This document shows positions 47,118-58,243 of a stretch of 64,000 bases of DNA, piece after piece. A program made the position numbers and the translations under genes. Positions within the stretch are counted from its first letter, which is position 1; each line of letters starts with the position of its first letter. A model generated the notes under the pieces. That model saw only the letters and a list, made by a program, of their open reading frames with translations. It was not told where the DNA came from and searched no databases. This stretch comes from Bathymodiolus brooksi (taxonomy: Eukaryota; Mollusca; Bivalvia; Mytilida; Modiolidae): contig OY804590.1 in assembly GCA_963680875.1 (NCBI GenBank), positions 25,234,640 through 25,298,639 on the forward strand, in the 5' to 3' direction.

Positions 47118-47847
47118 TAAATTTTATATTGGTGAGCTAAACACAAGTGAAAACTAACATATATATTAACATTTTTATTTTTTATTTTACTTAGTTATCA
47201 AAAATAAATATGTCAAAATATATTGTAACATAGTCATAAATTTTACAATAAACAACCATTAACAATAGGGTAGTATTATGCACAATACCCTCACCTCAAA
47301 TTGACTAGTCAAGGATAAAATTATATCTCAGAAAATTATTGCTTATATAAACTGACTGATGGAGAAAATGATATTTATTTTAAACAAATATTCTACATAC
47401 CTCAAAAACATGTCTGAATGAAAAAAAAGATATGTATAAAAACTTCCACATACCCTCAATTGACTGATAGACAAAATTATATTTATAAAAGGTTTGGCTC
47501 AACTCAATTGACTAGTAATGGATAACATTTTATCCAAAAAAAGTCTCACTTATCCAAACTGACTGGTGGATCAAATGGTATTTATAAAAACATACCCCTG
47601 AAGAAAAAAACAGATATTTATAAAAGGTTTGTTCACCCAAATTGACTGATTTGTAAAATGATATACATTAAAAATCCATATCGATATTTGATCTTTTTAA
47701 GTTCAGTCAATAATAATTGATAATTGTTTTAAAAGGACAGGTGCCACTAGTGGAACAGGAATTTCTTAACATTCTGGAGCACCTAAGTTCTCCTCCGTTT
47801 TTTAGTAGGATGCATGCTGTCAATCTTTAGTTTTCTGTGTAGTGTTT

Positions 47848-48511
47848 AGCAGATCATTGTTTGTCTTTTTTCATTTGGCTATTACATTGTGCTTCCTTCA
47901 AATTATGACTTCTGATTATCCCAATGGTATCGTCAAACTGTTTCTTTTTACATATTCAACAATACTTGTGAATAATGAATTGGTAATCCCAGCTATGGGT
48001 TAAATAGTTCCACTGTTTTGTGGATGGAGAGGGAAACTCCATTATCAAATCTCCGCTGCCGTGCGGCATACCCATTTGTGGGAAAGGCTTCGGGAGAAAA
48101 CCCTGAGGATTAATCCAGTTTGGGACCTGTAAAGTCCCTCCAGTGCTTCCAGGAAAGGTCTTATACCAGAAGCTAATGGAGAGGTAACCCTAAGAGAAAC
48201 CCTCAGTGCTGAAGTCGGAGGTGCTGGACCGTAATTGGCACACTCTAACAGATTACAACACTACGCATTTACAGCCATTATGACACATGACACACCTGAA
48301 TTGGTAAGACTTGTATTTCTATATCCCTTCGTTACAATCAAAGCTTACAAATGCAACTAGAAATTACTTTGAGCACAATAAAGTTATTACAAACTCACAA
48401 CCATGACATGAAATATGATTACCATTGAACATTCAAGAATAACATGCATAAAGCTGAAGAGCTAAAGCTGAACACAATTTGTTAAATCTTTGAAATATTT
48501 TTTTTTTATTA
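47848..48511 (+). repeat. Tandem unit 6, partial and without LINE (empty site)
   Basis: Matches the start of the other units up to 'gattaccattgaa' (48428). It then continues directly with the sequence found downstream of the LINE ('aataacatgcataaagctga'), ending in a T-run and 'attaa' at about 48511. The 3.75 kb LINE is absent precisely, so this is an unfilled insertion site. The TSD-flanked insertion is present, at 47987-48297. Confidence 0.88.
47987..48297. mobile_element. TSD-flanked insertion (unit 6)
   Basis: 'atgaattggtaa' at 47975-47986; the right duplicate is mutated ('tgaattggtaa' at 48298-48308). More diverged than the other copies. Confidence 0.55.
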
Positions 48512-48603
48512 AGTTCAAATTCTATGATAAATATATATACATATGCTATAAAATGTTTGTGAAACTCTTTGAAATGTATCACCACTAACGTAACAAATTC
48601 AAA

Positions 48604-48785
48604 TCCACCTCAGGTGAGGTGTACTCGACAACATTATGTGATAAAGTTTGTCAGTGACTTGCGACAGGTCGGTGGTTTTCTCCAGTACATGTACTTCGTT
48701 TTCCTCCAACAATAAAACTGACCGCCACAATATAATCAAAATATTGCTGAATGTGGCATTAAACACCATAACCCTAACCCTCTTA
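48604..48785 (+). mobile_element. SINE body fragment
   Basis: 'gaggtgtactcgacaacatt', 'cgacaggtcggtggtttt' and 'aataaaactgaccgcc', with a 'ttaaacaccataaccctaac' tail; the tRNA-like head is missing. It has no counterpart in the left arm. The rest of 48512-48884 is unassigned. Confidence 0.6.
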
Positions 48786-48884
48786 GAAATGCAAGATACT
48801 TAGTACTCAGCTGGTTACAGACACATTAGCACAATACAATTATAACAATACACTCAAGGATCAATATTAACCATTGACTTGATT

Positions 48885-49160
48885 TGATTGATTTGATTTA
48901 TTGTGTTTAAAGCCACTTTCAGCAATATTTCAGCTATATCATGGCGACTAGTGTAAGTGGTGGAAGAAGCCGGAGTACCCGGAGAGAACCATCGATCCTG
49001 GGCAAGCAACTTGTAAACTTTACACTTACGGCTGCGATTCGAGTGCACCTTTTGTTGTAATTTACAAAGCTGGGCGCGATACCACGCCGTACTGGTGATA
49101 GGCTTGTATGAGCTGTTAGATCCAACTACCTAACTAATTGAGCCATCCGGGCCACCAGCT
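48885..49160 (-). mobile_element. tRNA-derived SINE (mirror of 15718-15998)
   Basis: On the minus strand: 'gtggcccggatggctcaatt' head, a degenerate B box near 49068-49086, 'ttgcttgcccaggat', 'gatatagctgaaatattgc' and 'tggctttaaacaca'. Confidence 0.7.
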
Positions 49161-49404
49161 GTAAATCGAAGAAGAACAAACAATACAATGACCAAAATGA
49201 AAAGGACAAAAAGACAAACAATGGTTGATATAACACAGAAACTAGAGTGAGCACTCCCACTAAAAACCGTGATGAGCTAAGTGCTCCACAACAGGCCTGT
49301 TCCACTGGTGGCACATGCTGTTTAACAAGTGTGCTTACGATAATAAACATATATCCATCACATATTTATTAAAGGTTCTATATCTGTTTCATCAACATGC
49401 TTCG
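49161..49404 (-). repeat. PLE-tail-like repeat and flank (mirror of 15480-15716)
   Basis: 'gtgccaccagtggaacaggc' near 49290-49312 on the minus strand, then the standard order as far as 49160. Confidence 0.5.
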
Positions 49405-49490
49405 AACCGCATCGGTGGTGTAATGTTTAACGTGCTCGCCTCGTGATCCCATCATCTCACTAAGAATGGAGGTTTGGGCCCCGCCACTTT
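49405..49490 (+). mobile_element. tRNA-like SINE head fragment (mirror of 15395-15475)
   Basis: 'ggtggtgtaatgtttaacg' followed by 'ctcgcctcgtgatccc' and a degenerate B box. Confidence 0.45.
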
Positions 49491-49639
49491 TCATTGAAGT
49501 GCTTATAACAAGTGAGCGACAATGTATATTGGAGTATCGATTTTGCCTCTTTCTACAATTATTCGATGAAATTTTTTCATTGTTCCGAAAGGTGGTATTT
49601 GTTTTTATCAATTGCATCCGCTATATCCTTGTCTGTTAC

Positions 49640-49880
49640 GGGGCCGACGTGGTCGTGATCGTATGGTAGTTGGATTTACAACTACCCGTCCAATCAGTAA
49701 AGTTGGAGTTCGAACCCCGTTCATGGCGAGGTGTAATCGATACAACATTATGTGATACAGTTTGTCAGTGACTTGCGGCAGGTCTGTGGATTTCTGTTTG
49801 TACTCCATTAATAAAACTGACAGCAACGATATAACTGATATATTGTTGAAAATGGCGTTAAACACCATAAACTAAACCAA
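49640..49880 (+). mobile_element. tRNA-headed SINE (mirror of 14985-15235)
   Basis: A-box-like 'gacgtggtcgtgatcgta', B box 'ggagttcgaaccccgttc' (49707-49724), body 'gaggtgtaatcgatacaaca' and tail 'tggcgttaaacaccataaac'. The best preserved of this family here. Confidence 0.72.
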
Positions 49881-52854
49881 ACAAAACCTTGTCTGTCACA
49901 ATATCATTGATATAGCGAAAATAAGTCAATGGTATTACTATCTAGGGTACACAATCCGATATATAATGCTTAAAGTAAGTGTTCATTTTAATACACAACG
50001 CTTAACTTGTAATTCCAGGAGATGGTTGAAACATGACAAAAATAAATATGCGCTAAGCCAGTTAATGGGATTTCAACCCTTCCCTCTTTATTGGATCTCC
50101 AACGTTTGTACAGATATAAACAATCAGGACCGGGTTGCACAAACCTCACTTAAATATAAGTATCATTTAAACAATAAGTTTTAATCCACTCTTAAATTTA
50201 ATTGAGGTTTCTACAACTTAGTCCAGATTCCCTTCAAATCAAAAAGACACACACCTAGTATAATAATGTATGACGGCATGAACATGATCATGTCTTCAAA
50301 TTGACTAAACTGAAATCGCCAATAAGCTCTATATCTAGATCATACACCAATACAGCTTGTGGGGGCAGATACACATATTAATGTATCTAAGCTTCAATGG
50401 TGTTGCGTTGGAATTAAAATACAGTTACATATATACATATATAGAAAAATGATTAAAAACAATGTTCGATGAAAAATGGGTAGGCCTCATATCACGTTGA
50501 AATTATGAAGAGATTGATGATCCTAACATACATATGTTATTCCTTTTGTTCGTGGGGAGTGTATTTATGTTATAAGACATACATTTGGCCTATCGTGTCG
50601 TATCTATCCGTTCGGAACAAGAAAAACATGTATATCTACAACCTCTGGATTTACATAACCACATTGACCTGGTACCACTACACCAAATACATTTGTGCAT
50701 ACCTGTCGTAAACAACGATAATTAAGATATTTTGTGCAAAAGGAAACGATATGCACATTAGTCTTCCTCGTTCGATAAGCTTAAGAAACACCCTGTAAGT
50801 CACTGCAATATACCTCTCACTTTCTTTTTTAGGTATATTGAGTTCGTCTATAACAAAAAGGTTGTATAATAAAGATCCGCTACCCCCCCCCCCCCCCCCC
50901 CCCAAAACAAGAAAAAATCACAAATATTTGTTAGGTTAATTGGCAATTCAAAAATGGGTATTTAAACATCAAACTGCTCGGGGTTTTGATTGACAACATA
51001 TTTGCTTTGTTTGGTGGACGCGTTTTTTAACAGACATTTGGTATTCCTATGGGTACAAACTGTACCTTTAAGTATCTTCAAACTATTCTTAAATAAATTG
51101 ACTGCTGTGGCAATTCAAAATACCCCAATCTATAATATATAAAGGTTAAGATGTAGGCTGAGGGGTATATGTATAAAATAAACGTTAGAGAAAACCGAAG
51201 GAGCAATCAAGAATGGACAACCCACAGCCACTGGCAACACTGGACACACAAGACACAGGACGAAGACAAAAAAAAACACAAATACATAACACAGAAAGTT
51301 AAAAGGATGACCAACACGGACCCCACCACAAACGGTGGTGAACCTATGTGAAGATCAAGACGTGTTTGATACCACTTATAATACGCAAACGAATACAGAT
51401 AGCAAACATAGCATATGAGCCCTCCTACAATCACATGAGGATAAGAAGAGTTTGAACATACCAAAAGGGGTAATCAGAATCCGTAAATCGAAGGACAGAC
51501 AACACAATGGCCAAAAGAAAAAGGACTAAAAGAGAAACAACGATCTACAAAGCATTACACATAAAATTAAAGATTAAGTAAGAGGTACCACACTAAAAAC
51601 CGGGGAAGGACTCAGGTGCTCCGAAGGGTATGCAGTTCCTGCTCCACTAGTGACACCCGTAAAATACAGATAGTGTGTCACTAACAAGTCTGTCAATACT
51701 GTATGAATACGGAACATATACATCAAGAACAGAGAAAAGTCTGCGAATTCTACTCTATATAAACGACAAACTCCCACCATGCACTTAGCAAAAACAGATG
51801 TAGAATTAAGTGAATATGTCATAAAATCCATCCGAAGCTCATTTACCGATATATACAATGGTATTTGAAGATTTGTTGAAACTTGTACTTATCAAGTAAA
51901 TGGCAGCTAACTGTCTTGAAAACAGAAATGCATTTTGGGAATCATAGCACAAATATAATGGATTACACATCATACTAAATGTGCTTTTATCTAATACAAT
52001 GATTGAATCGAATGAACAATGTTGATTTCGTTCAAAATGTCTGTCTCAAAGATTGCCAAATATGCATGCACCTAATATTAATCGTCACACAAACATTTAA
52101 AAAGCTAGAATTTTTTCTTGTTGTACCTAAAAATCTAAATGACTATGGTGTTCGATTCCATGGTTCTTGGAGTTTGTTTTACCTGTGACGTATATTATAG
52201 TTGTTTCGTATCCAGATTGCTGATTCTTTCTAGAATATTGTTTTTATCACCAATGTATGCCTTAACCCATAACAAGCATATTTGAAAAAGTTGTAAATCG
52301 TGTAATTTTCGCACCAATAAACCATCAGAGAAATGAACTATCGCACTACTGAACTTTCGGATTACTAAATCTTTAGACAACTGAACCATCAGATTGTATA
52401 GCATTCGGATTACTGAAAGAAAGTTTGAAGACACAAAATGGGTAAACAGAAGAAGGAAAGACAAATACAGTAAACAAAATTAAAAGGACAAAAGGACAAA
52501 CAATGATCTACAAACACTACATAGACAACTAAAGACTGAAAAACACGAACCACACTAAAAACTGGGGGTTAATTCAGGTGCTTCGGAAGTGTAAGCAATT
52601 CCTGCACCACATGTGGCAATTCGTGTTACTCTAGTTACAACTCCGGTGATAGAAAAGAGAGGAAAGAACCGGATTGTGAATACTACAAACGAATATATCC
52701 GTAATCATTTGTGACTGAAATATTCCGTAACGGCTGAGTAATTCATGGTGGCGACCGCAAGGTTGAATTCTTCAACTTAGCCACTAGGAACCCTTGGTTC
52801 GGTAGCAACGCGCCAACTCAGCATTTTTTCAGCTATATCATGGCGAAAACAAGT
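49881..52854. other. Mirrored noncoding sequence of the right arm
   Basis: Counterpart of 11786-14984. Contains the C21 run 50883-50903, two PLE-tail-like repeats on the minus strand (about 51440-51660, 52440-52625) and the degenerate 20-base repeat at 52310-52425. No conserved ORF. Confidence 0.45.
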
Positions 52855-53105
52855 TAATTTTCAATGAAATAATGATGAGGTCCGCTTTGTAATGGACCAA
52901 CGCGCTTAGTCGGATTTTTATAGTGCTACCTCACTGAAACAACAGTCCACCGATAAACACACATTATCCTGATTCCAAGCCATTCAGTCTTTACTCCTTT
53001 TCCTTAATGCTGAATGCTTAGCGGAGAAGCAGCAAATACCAATGTTATAGTTTTTGGTTTGACCCGACCGGTGCTCGAACCCACGATCTACCGCACTCGA
53101 CAAAA
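52855..53105 (-). mobile_element. tRNA-derived SINE (mirror of 11515-11785)
   Basis: On the minus strand: B box 'gtgggttcgagcaccgg', then 'ctataacattggtatttg', 'ccgctaagcattcagc' and the family body. Confidence 0.65.
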
Positions 53106-53584
53106 CTGATTGAAGAACAGAAACAAAGAAAGTCAAATTTTGTTAAAGAATACTACTGATCAATTTATTTCTCTCCAAAAAAGCTTCCTTTTTGGTTTTT
53201 GATGTGGAAGAAGAAACAATTACTGGTGACACACATATATGAGACAACACATCATTTTTATCAGTACAATCAAAGCCTGACCATTGACGAATCAATTATC
53301 AGGTTATTTCAAAATGTTCAACAAGTGTTTGCCAAGGATGTTTGCTATTGAGGCTTTGACGACCGGTTAACTGCTGTAGGTATTGTGGACAGATTACGTT
53401 AACATAGACTAGTGTTCTGTGTGTTTTCTTCTGTTTTTTCACTTGAAACGAGCCTGTCGTTGTTGGGTCGGCGTTGGTGGTCGGTGTTCGTGCCTTATGT
53501 AGGATAGCCAAGAATGGACTGGATATTGAATTGTTTAATGGTAACATCAAACACTATTGATACAGGAAGTTCTGCACAAATCAG

Positions 53585-53890
53585 ATAAAGAATGCAACGA
53601 ATGCGAAAGACTCCCTTAGTCGTAGAAAAGGAAGAGGAAACACACATAAAAGAGATGTTAGAAAGGTGGTCCATACAACAATCAACATAAGAATTTGCCT
53701 CACCAACATTCCTTGTAGGTAAAAAAGATGGAAGTCTCATTTATTGCATTGATTTTAGAGCCTTAAATAAAGTAACTATGAAAGATGCAATTTCATGACC
53801 TAATATTGAGACCTGTATAAGACATTATAATAAAAGGAAGTACCTTCATGATTGTATTAGACATGGCATCTGGATTTAACCAAGTAGGGG
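53585..53890 (+). pseudogene. Ty3/gypsy-type RT fragment (mirror of 10804-11062)
   Basis: 'RMRKTPLVVEKEEE', 'HIKEMLERWSIQQST', stop, 'FASPTFLVGKKDGSLIYC', 'IDFRALNKVTMKDAIS', stop, 'PNIETCI', frame change, 'VLDMASGFNQV'. It includes about 100 bases upstream that are deleted from the left copy. Two stops and one frameshift. Confidence 0.68.
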
Positions 53891-53924
53891 TTAGGATTAT
53901 AGCATTTAACGAATTTCAACAATA

Positions 53925-54140
53925 TTTCAGCTATATAATGGCGGTCAGTTTTATTATTGGAAGAAACTGGAGTACACGGCGAAAACCACCGTCCTGTCGC
54001 AAACCATCGACAAACTTTATCACATAATGTTGTATCGAGTACACCTCGCCATTAATTTCATTCGAACTCACAACCTTAGTGATGATAGGCACCAAATTAC
54101 CAAATTACCAAGTAGGGATAGACGATAAGCTTAAATACAA
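53925..54140 (-). mobile_element. tRNA-headed SINE (mirror of 10560-10803)
   Basis: On the minus strand the head is degenerate; the body 'gaggtgtactcgatacaaca', 'cgacaggacggtggttttcg' and tail are clear. Confidence 0.6.
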
Positions 54141-56234
54141 AACGTTCATTACCAAATATGGCCTTCTTGAAGACTCAAACTTACCATTTGCTGTTGTAAT
54201 ATCACAGCTGTATTCAGCATAATACTAAAGCTGGTCTAACAATGATTAACATGGGTAGAATGTTTAACATATGTAAATTATGTTATTCTACTTTGGCACA
54301 GATTTTCAAAAACACATGACCAACTTATACAAGTAATACAACGTTTTCACAAGTATAATCTGAAACTAAAACAGAAACAGTCATCTTTTCCAAATAAATG
54401 TTAGAGAACACCGAAGAGACAATCAAAAAATGACAATCCAGAGAAACTGGCAACGATGACAAAAATGAGACAGAATTTCTTGGGACAATAGTCGTTGTTA
54501 TGTCTATCTCAATAAATCCAGATAAAACCGAAACGATATCCAAGTGGTGTGTACCTAAAACAAAAGAGAATAAATATCAGATATACTGGACAATTTCGAC
54601 ATTTTCTTAATAAAATCCATTAAAAAATATTAATGTCATAATTGTGACGTTTTCATATCATAATCCACATCAACCACAACCAACATCAGCACTGTTTCCA
54701 GCATCTTGGTGTGGTTAATGCAGAATGTGAAAAACCAAGTAATAAAGTTATGCTTTATTACAAAAAGCGTGTAAAAAATACAAATAGCATGGGCTTTTTT
54801 TGTTACTATACAAGATAGTGTTGATGAACTACGAATACAATTTTTAATATCAATCATTTTTTTTCTAGATATGACAACTTGGAACTATTCAACCAGAAAA
54901 ACGTCCTGTTACCTGAAATATGATTGGATTATTCGCAGTTTATGGGGCTGTATTTAAGCGAAGAAAACAACATTTGATATGATACCATCTAGCTGAGATA
55001 TCTACGCGAAGGTGTAAGTATAATTTCTTAGAAAATCGACAAAAGTTATTTCCATGTCTGCAACTCTTAATAGACTTATTAATGTACATGTACATTATAC
55101 ATGACTCTGTTTTAGTTTCTTGTTCTCCATAAAGGAAGAATTACAAAAACATCTAGTGACAACCAGTTATACAATGGCCATCAATTCAGGTCTTTTTATT
55201 GGTAGATGATTATGTGAATTTTATCCCTATCTTTATATTAAATTTTTATATGTAACTTCAGTACAGATAAAACCATGTCTTTTAGATCTTATTTTCAGTT
55301 CTCGACTTTCATAGAATGGTAAGAAAACTTACACCATTGTGTCTAAGAAATAATTCACGGAATCCATTGTTTGCTGGATATTTTAAAATGGGCAACATTA
55401 TTTTCGTAAATTTTGTTTTGTCCTCAACTACAGTAATACTAATATATGTCCACTTTACCAACGTCACCGGAAGACGACAAGTTGCAATTTGGTAAAAGTC
55501 GATTGATGGTTATTTTTAGTATTTTTTTTGTGTAGAAAAAATAAATGTTCAGAGAAACGTAACAAACGTTTCAATGTTTGCATGCATCACTGTCCTCAAT
55601 AGTAAATACATGAAACCATTCTGATATGATGGCCACAAAATTTACACTCGGATCTCTTCTACACTGAGGGTGCAATCAAATGTTAACGAGGACGACACAA
55701 GTCAGTGGAAATTGTGGATAGGGATATATCTCAAGTGTATTCATGAGCAAGGTGAGTACTTTTTGCATAATAGCAAGAATATAAGGAATAGATGTATCAA
55801 CTTACTTTCATACCAGTGGAGTAAGAACTACTTAGCCTTCCGGGGCAGTTGAGTTCACACCCATTTCTTGTGTGGAATTAGTGTTTTTCAAGTTTTAGTT
55901 TTCTGTACAGTATTTTGTATATATCATTGTGTGTCTTTTGGCTGCTGTTTTTTCTGTACTTTGACTTGCTTATGCATTTCACGGCATCGATGAGAACCTT
56001 AAAACTCAGTGGAGGGTGGAGGTAGGGTGGAATTTTAATAAGACCTACAGTAATGGTCGACAATAACACCCGATTTTCGGGAGCCATAGCAATCCATTTT
56101 ATCGTATAACAACATAAAAAGTATATCTAAGAAATTTAAAAGATTGAAAAAGAATGACTTAATTAGGCCGATATCGATTTGCGCCAAAAATGCATTCATT
56201 TTCTTGAATGGAATTTCAGACATCTTTACGTATA
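54141..56234. other. Mirrored noncoding sequence, present again at 58310-60405
   Basis: Counterpart of 8511-10559 in reverse and a direct duplicate of 58310-60405. No conserved ORF. Confidence 0.5.
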
Positions 56235-56341
56235 GGAGAATGTCCGCGTAACTCTCCATTCCTTAAACATAATGGAGCCGAGGCCCCGAAGGTGCCGAGG
56301 CCCATTGTTTTAAGGAATTGAGAGATATGAGGACATTCTCC
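56235..56341. repeat. Fold-back hairpin element, second copy
   Basis: Ends 'ggagaatgtcc' and 'ggacattctcc' pair perfectly; central G/C-rich loop as at 8403-8510. Confidence 0.65.
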
Positions 56342-57257
56342 AACTTAAAATCCACCCATTGTTTTATTAATTATTAATCTTGTAACAAAAAAAAGTCTGT
56401 GTATAGTATCTAAAGTACAAAGAGAACAATAACTCTCCATTCCTTAAATATAATGGAGAATTTTGACAATAGATTTACATAACAGGTGAATTTTAATTGT
56501 TGAAAACTTTCCTATTACTGAACAATTTATTCGCTTGTGAGTATGTTTCAAAAGTGTTCACTGGGACAGTTAAATTTTATACCGAAAGGTTAATTGTAAT
56601 ACATGTATATAGGTAAATTATGTACATGTAATTTACAGGTAAATATGGCGCAGTTGAATTTCATTTATTGGCGCCATTAAGACCATAAAAAATATAAACA
56701 GTGGCGCAATTGAATCATTTTGAATATGCTAATTGGCGCAAATTGATTCCGGCCCTTAATTACTAAAAATAATAATTCTTTGATTAGAATAACGAAAATT
56801 TGAAATATTTTTTAAACTGTAGATTTTAAAGTGGAAGTGTAAACGAGAGTTATGTAGAGAATCAAGGGTGCTAATTTAATTTGGAAGTTTGCAGACCAGA
56901 AAGTGAACGTATTTGGCCCTGCTCATATAGAAAAATCGCATTTTAAAGGAGTTTTTGGGTGTATATTTTGAGTTTTATGAAATACGGAGGGAATAAGTCT
57001 ATTAAAGAGAACAGCCTGTGGCCGTGGGTTTAAATCCCTGAGGACAATAGACACTCGACGGTCACCCGAAAGATTCCATTATTCTCCGTAGAGCCCGTCA
57101 CCATCTCATACACGCACTATTGAGTTCATTGATTTTTACATGTAAAATATTTTACCTGTAAAAATTGCTTGGACAGGGATATTTTTCATTATTTTTATTT
57201 TTTCACTAAATATATAGCACTTCTGTCTTTATTAGTGAACAAATGAAGTCTTCATAG

Positions 57258-58243
57258 TGTAACGAATAGGGTGTAAGGCATAGGAGATAATATCGTTTGT
57301 ATGTATGCATATATGACACTTTTATTTATTCTTGTTATTCTGGCACATTTTCACTTTGTTCTTGTTGTTGATACCGTGCCGTATTCCGGTGCCTTGAGTA
57401 ACTGTCGCGACTGTGATGTGATTGAATGAACACTATTCTCGTTTCAGGTATCGTGATCGCGAATATTTATTGTATGTAAATTGTTGTTATTTTAGACGGG
57501 AAATATATAGTTAGGACAGAGTTCGTTTTCATTGTTTGACCAAAAGGGGGGCCTACGACAACTTCCCAATGTTTTGTTCTCCTTGACCTTATAAACCTTG
57601 TGTCACATTCTCTTACCTTCTTCATTGATTCATGCTAGGTTTATATATTGTACTTGGGCTTGATTTCTATACGGGTAAGCTTTATTAAGCCCGTTTTCCC
57701 TTTCATCTTGACATGACAAACTATATTTATACTTTCCGCCATGTGTATCCTGTATGTAATTTAGTGCGCATGTGTGTTACCTCACACTTTATGTGGCCCG
57801 GTTTGCGGCCCCGTTAACGGATATTATTACCGTGGGAACTTCCGTAAGAACGGACAATCAACGACGACGATTCACGCCACAGCCAAAAGTGTGGAGTCTG
57901 CGTATATGTAAAAGGCCATCCTCTGCACACCACATGAGGGACCCCCGACAATCATAGACGGCAGCGAACATATCAGACAGCAACTACTATTGACACCATA
58001 GTCTAAGAACGACCAGTTTAAACCAAAAGAGACGTTAAATCCGTAACCTGGATATCAGTACATTACCAGTTCGTTTTCATTTTATTTACACGTATTTCGA
58101 CTTGACCTAGATGTTTTACTACGATTTTACTACGACTTTATGACGACCTACAATACCATAGGGGGACCTCATATTTATTATTATCGCTCACGGGGAAGTT
58201 ATATTATTGTTGTACTTGAATATATTATTACACTTGAACATAA
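57258..58243 (+). repeat. LTR-like repeat, copy 1, 3' truncated
   Basis: Starts 'tgtaacgaatagggtgtaag' and matches 62869-63855, but stops at 'cacttgaacata' about 90 bases before the end of the other copy. There it joins SINE-derived sequence belonging to 53936 onward. This join is the breakpoint of the direct duplication. Confidence 0.65.

Larger units (their letters stand above)
42069..47847 (+). repeat. Tandem unit 5
   Basis: Map: insertion 42207-42514, LINE 42648-46405, minisatellite 46620-46843, SINE 46844-47117 (minus), AT-rich degenerate repeats about 47300-47680, PLE-tail-like from 47737. From about 47190 onward it departs from units 3-4 (for example 'taccctcacctc' as in units 1-2). 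Confidence 0.9.
18961..48511 (+). repeat. Tandem array of composite units of about 5.78 kb (five full, one partial)
   Basis: Using the first base of 'agcagatcattg' as the register, units begin at 18961, 24732, 30515, 36292, 42069 and 47848 (periods 5771, 5783, 5777, 5777, 5779). All are head-to-tail. Units 3-5 are nearly identical, unit 2 less so and unit 1 the most divergent. The last part of unit 5 and unit 6 again carry variants seen in units 1-2. Diverged edges and a homogenised centre are expected of an array maintained by unequal exchange or conversion. Confidence 0.93.
48885..57257. repeat. Right arm of the large inverted duplication
   Basis: Reverse complement of 7631-16000. It contains, mirrored: SINEs, PLE-tail-like repeats (49160-49340, about 51440-51660 and 52440-52625), gypsy RT fragment and fold-back hairpin. 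The arm is interrupted at its outer side by the LTR-like repeat at 57258. Confidence 0.85.

Noticed and set aside
18961..48511. CRISPR-like or bacterial repeat array
   Set aside because: Repeats are kilobase units containing eukaryotic LINE and SINE sequences; no short regular repeats with unique spacers.
50883..50903. Gap-like poly-C as a functional site
   Set aside because: Homopolymer at an arm-specific deletion; could equally be a sequencing or assembly effect.
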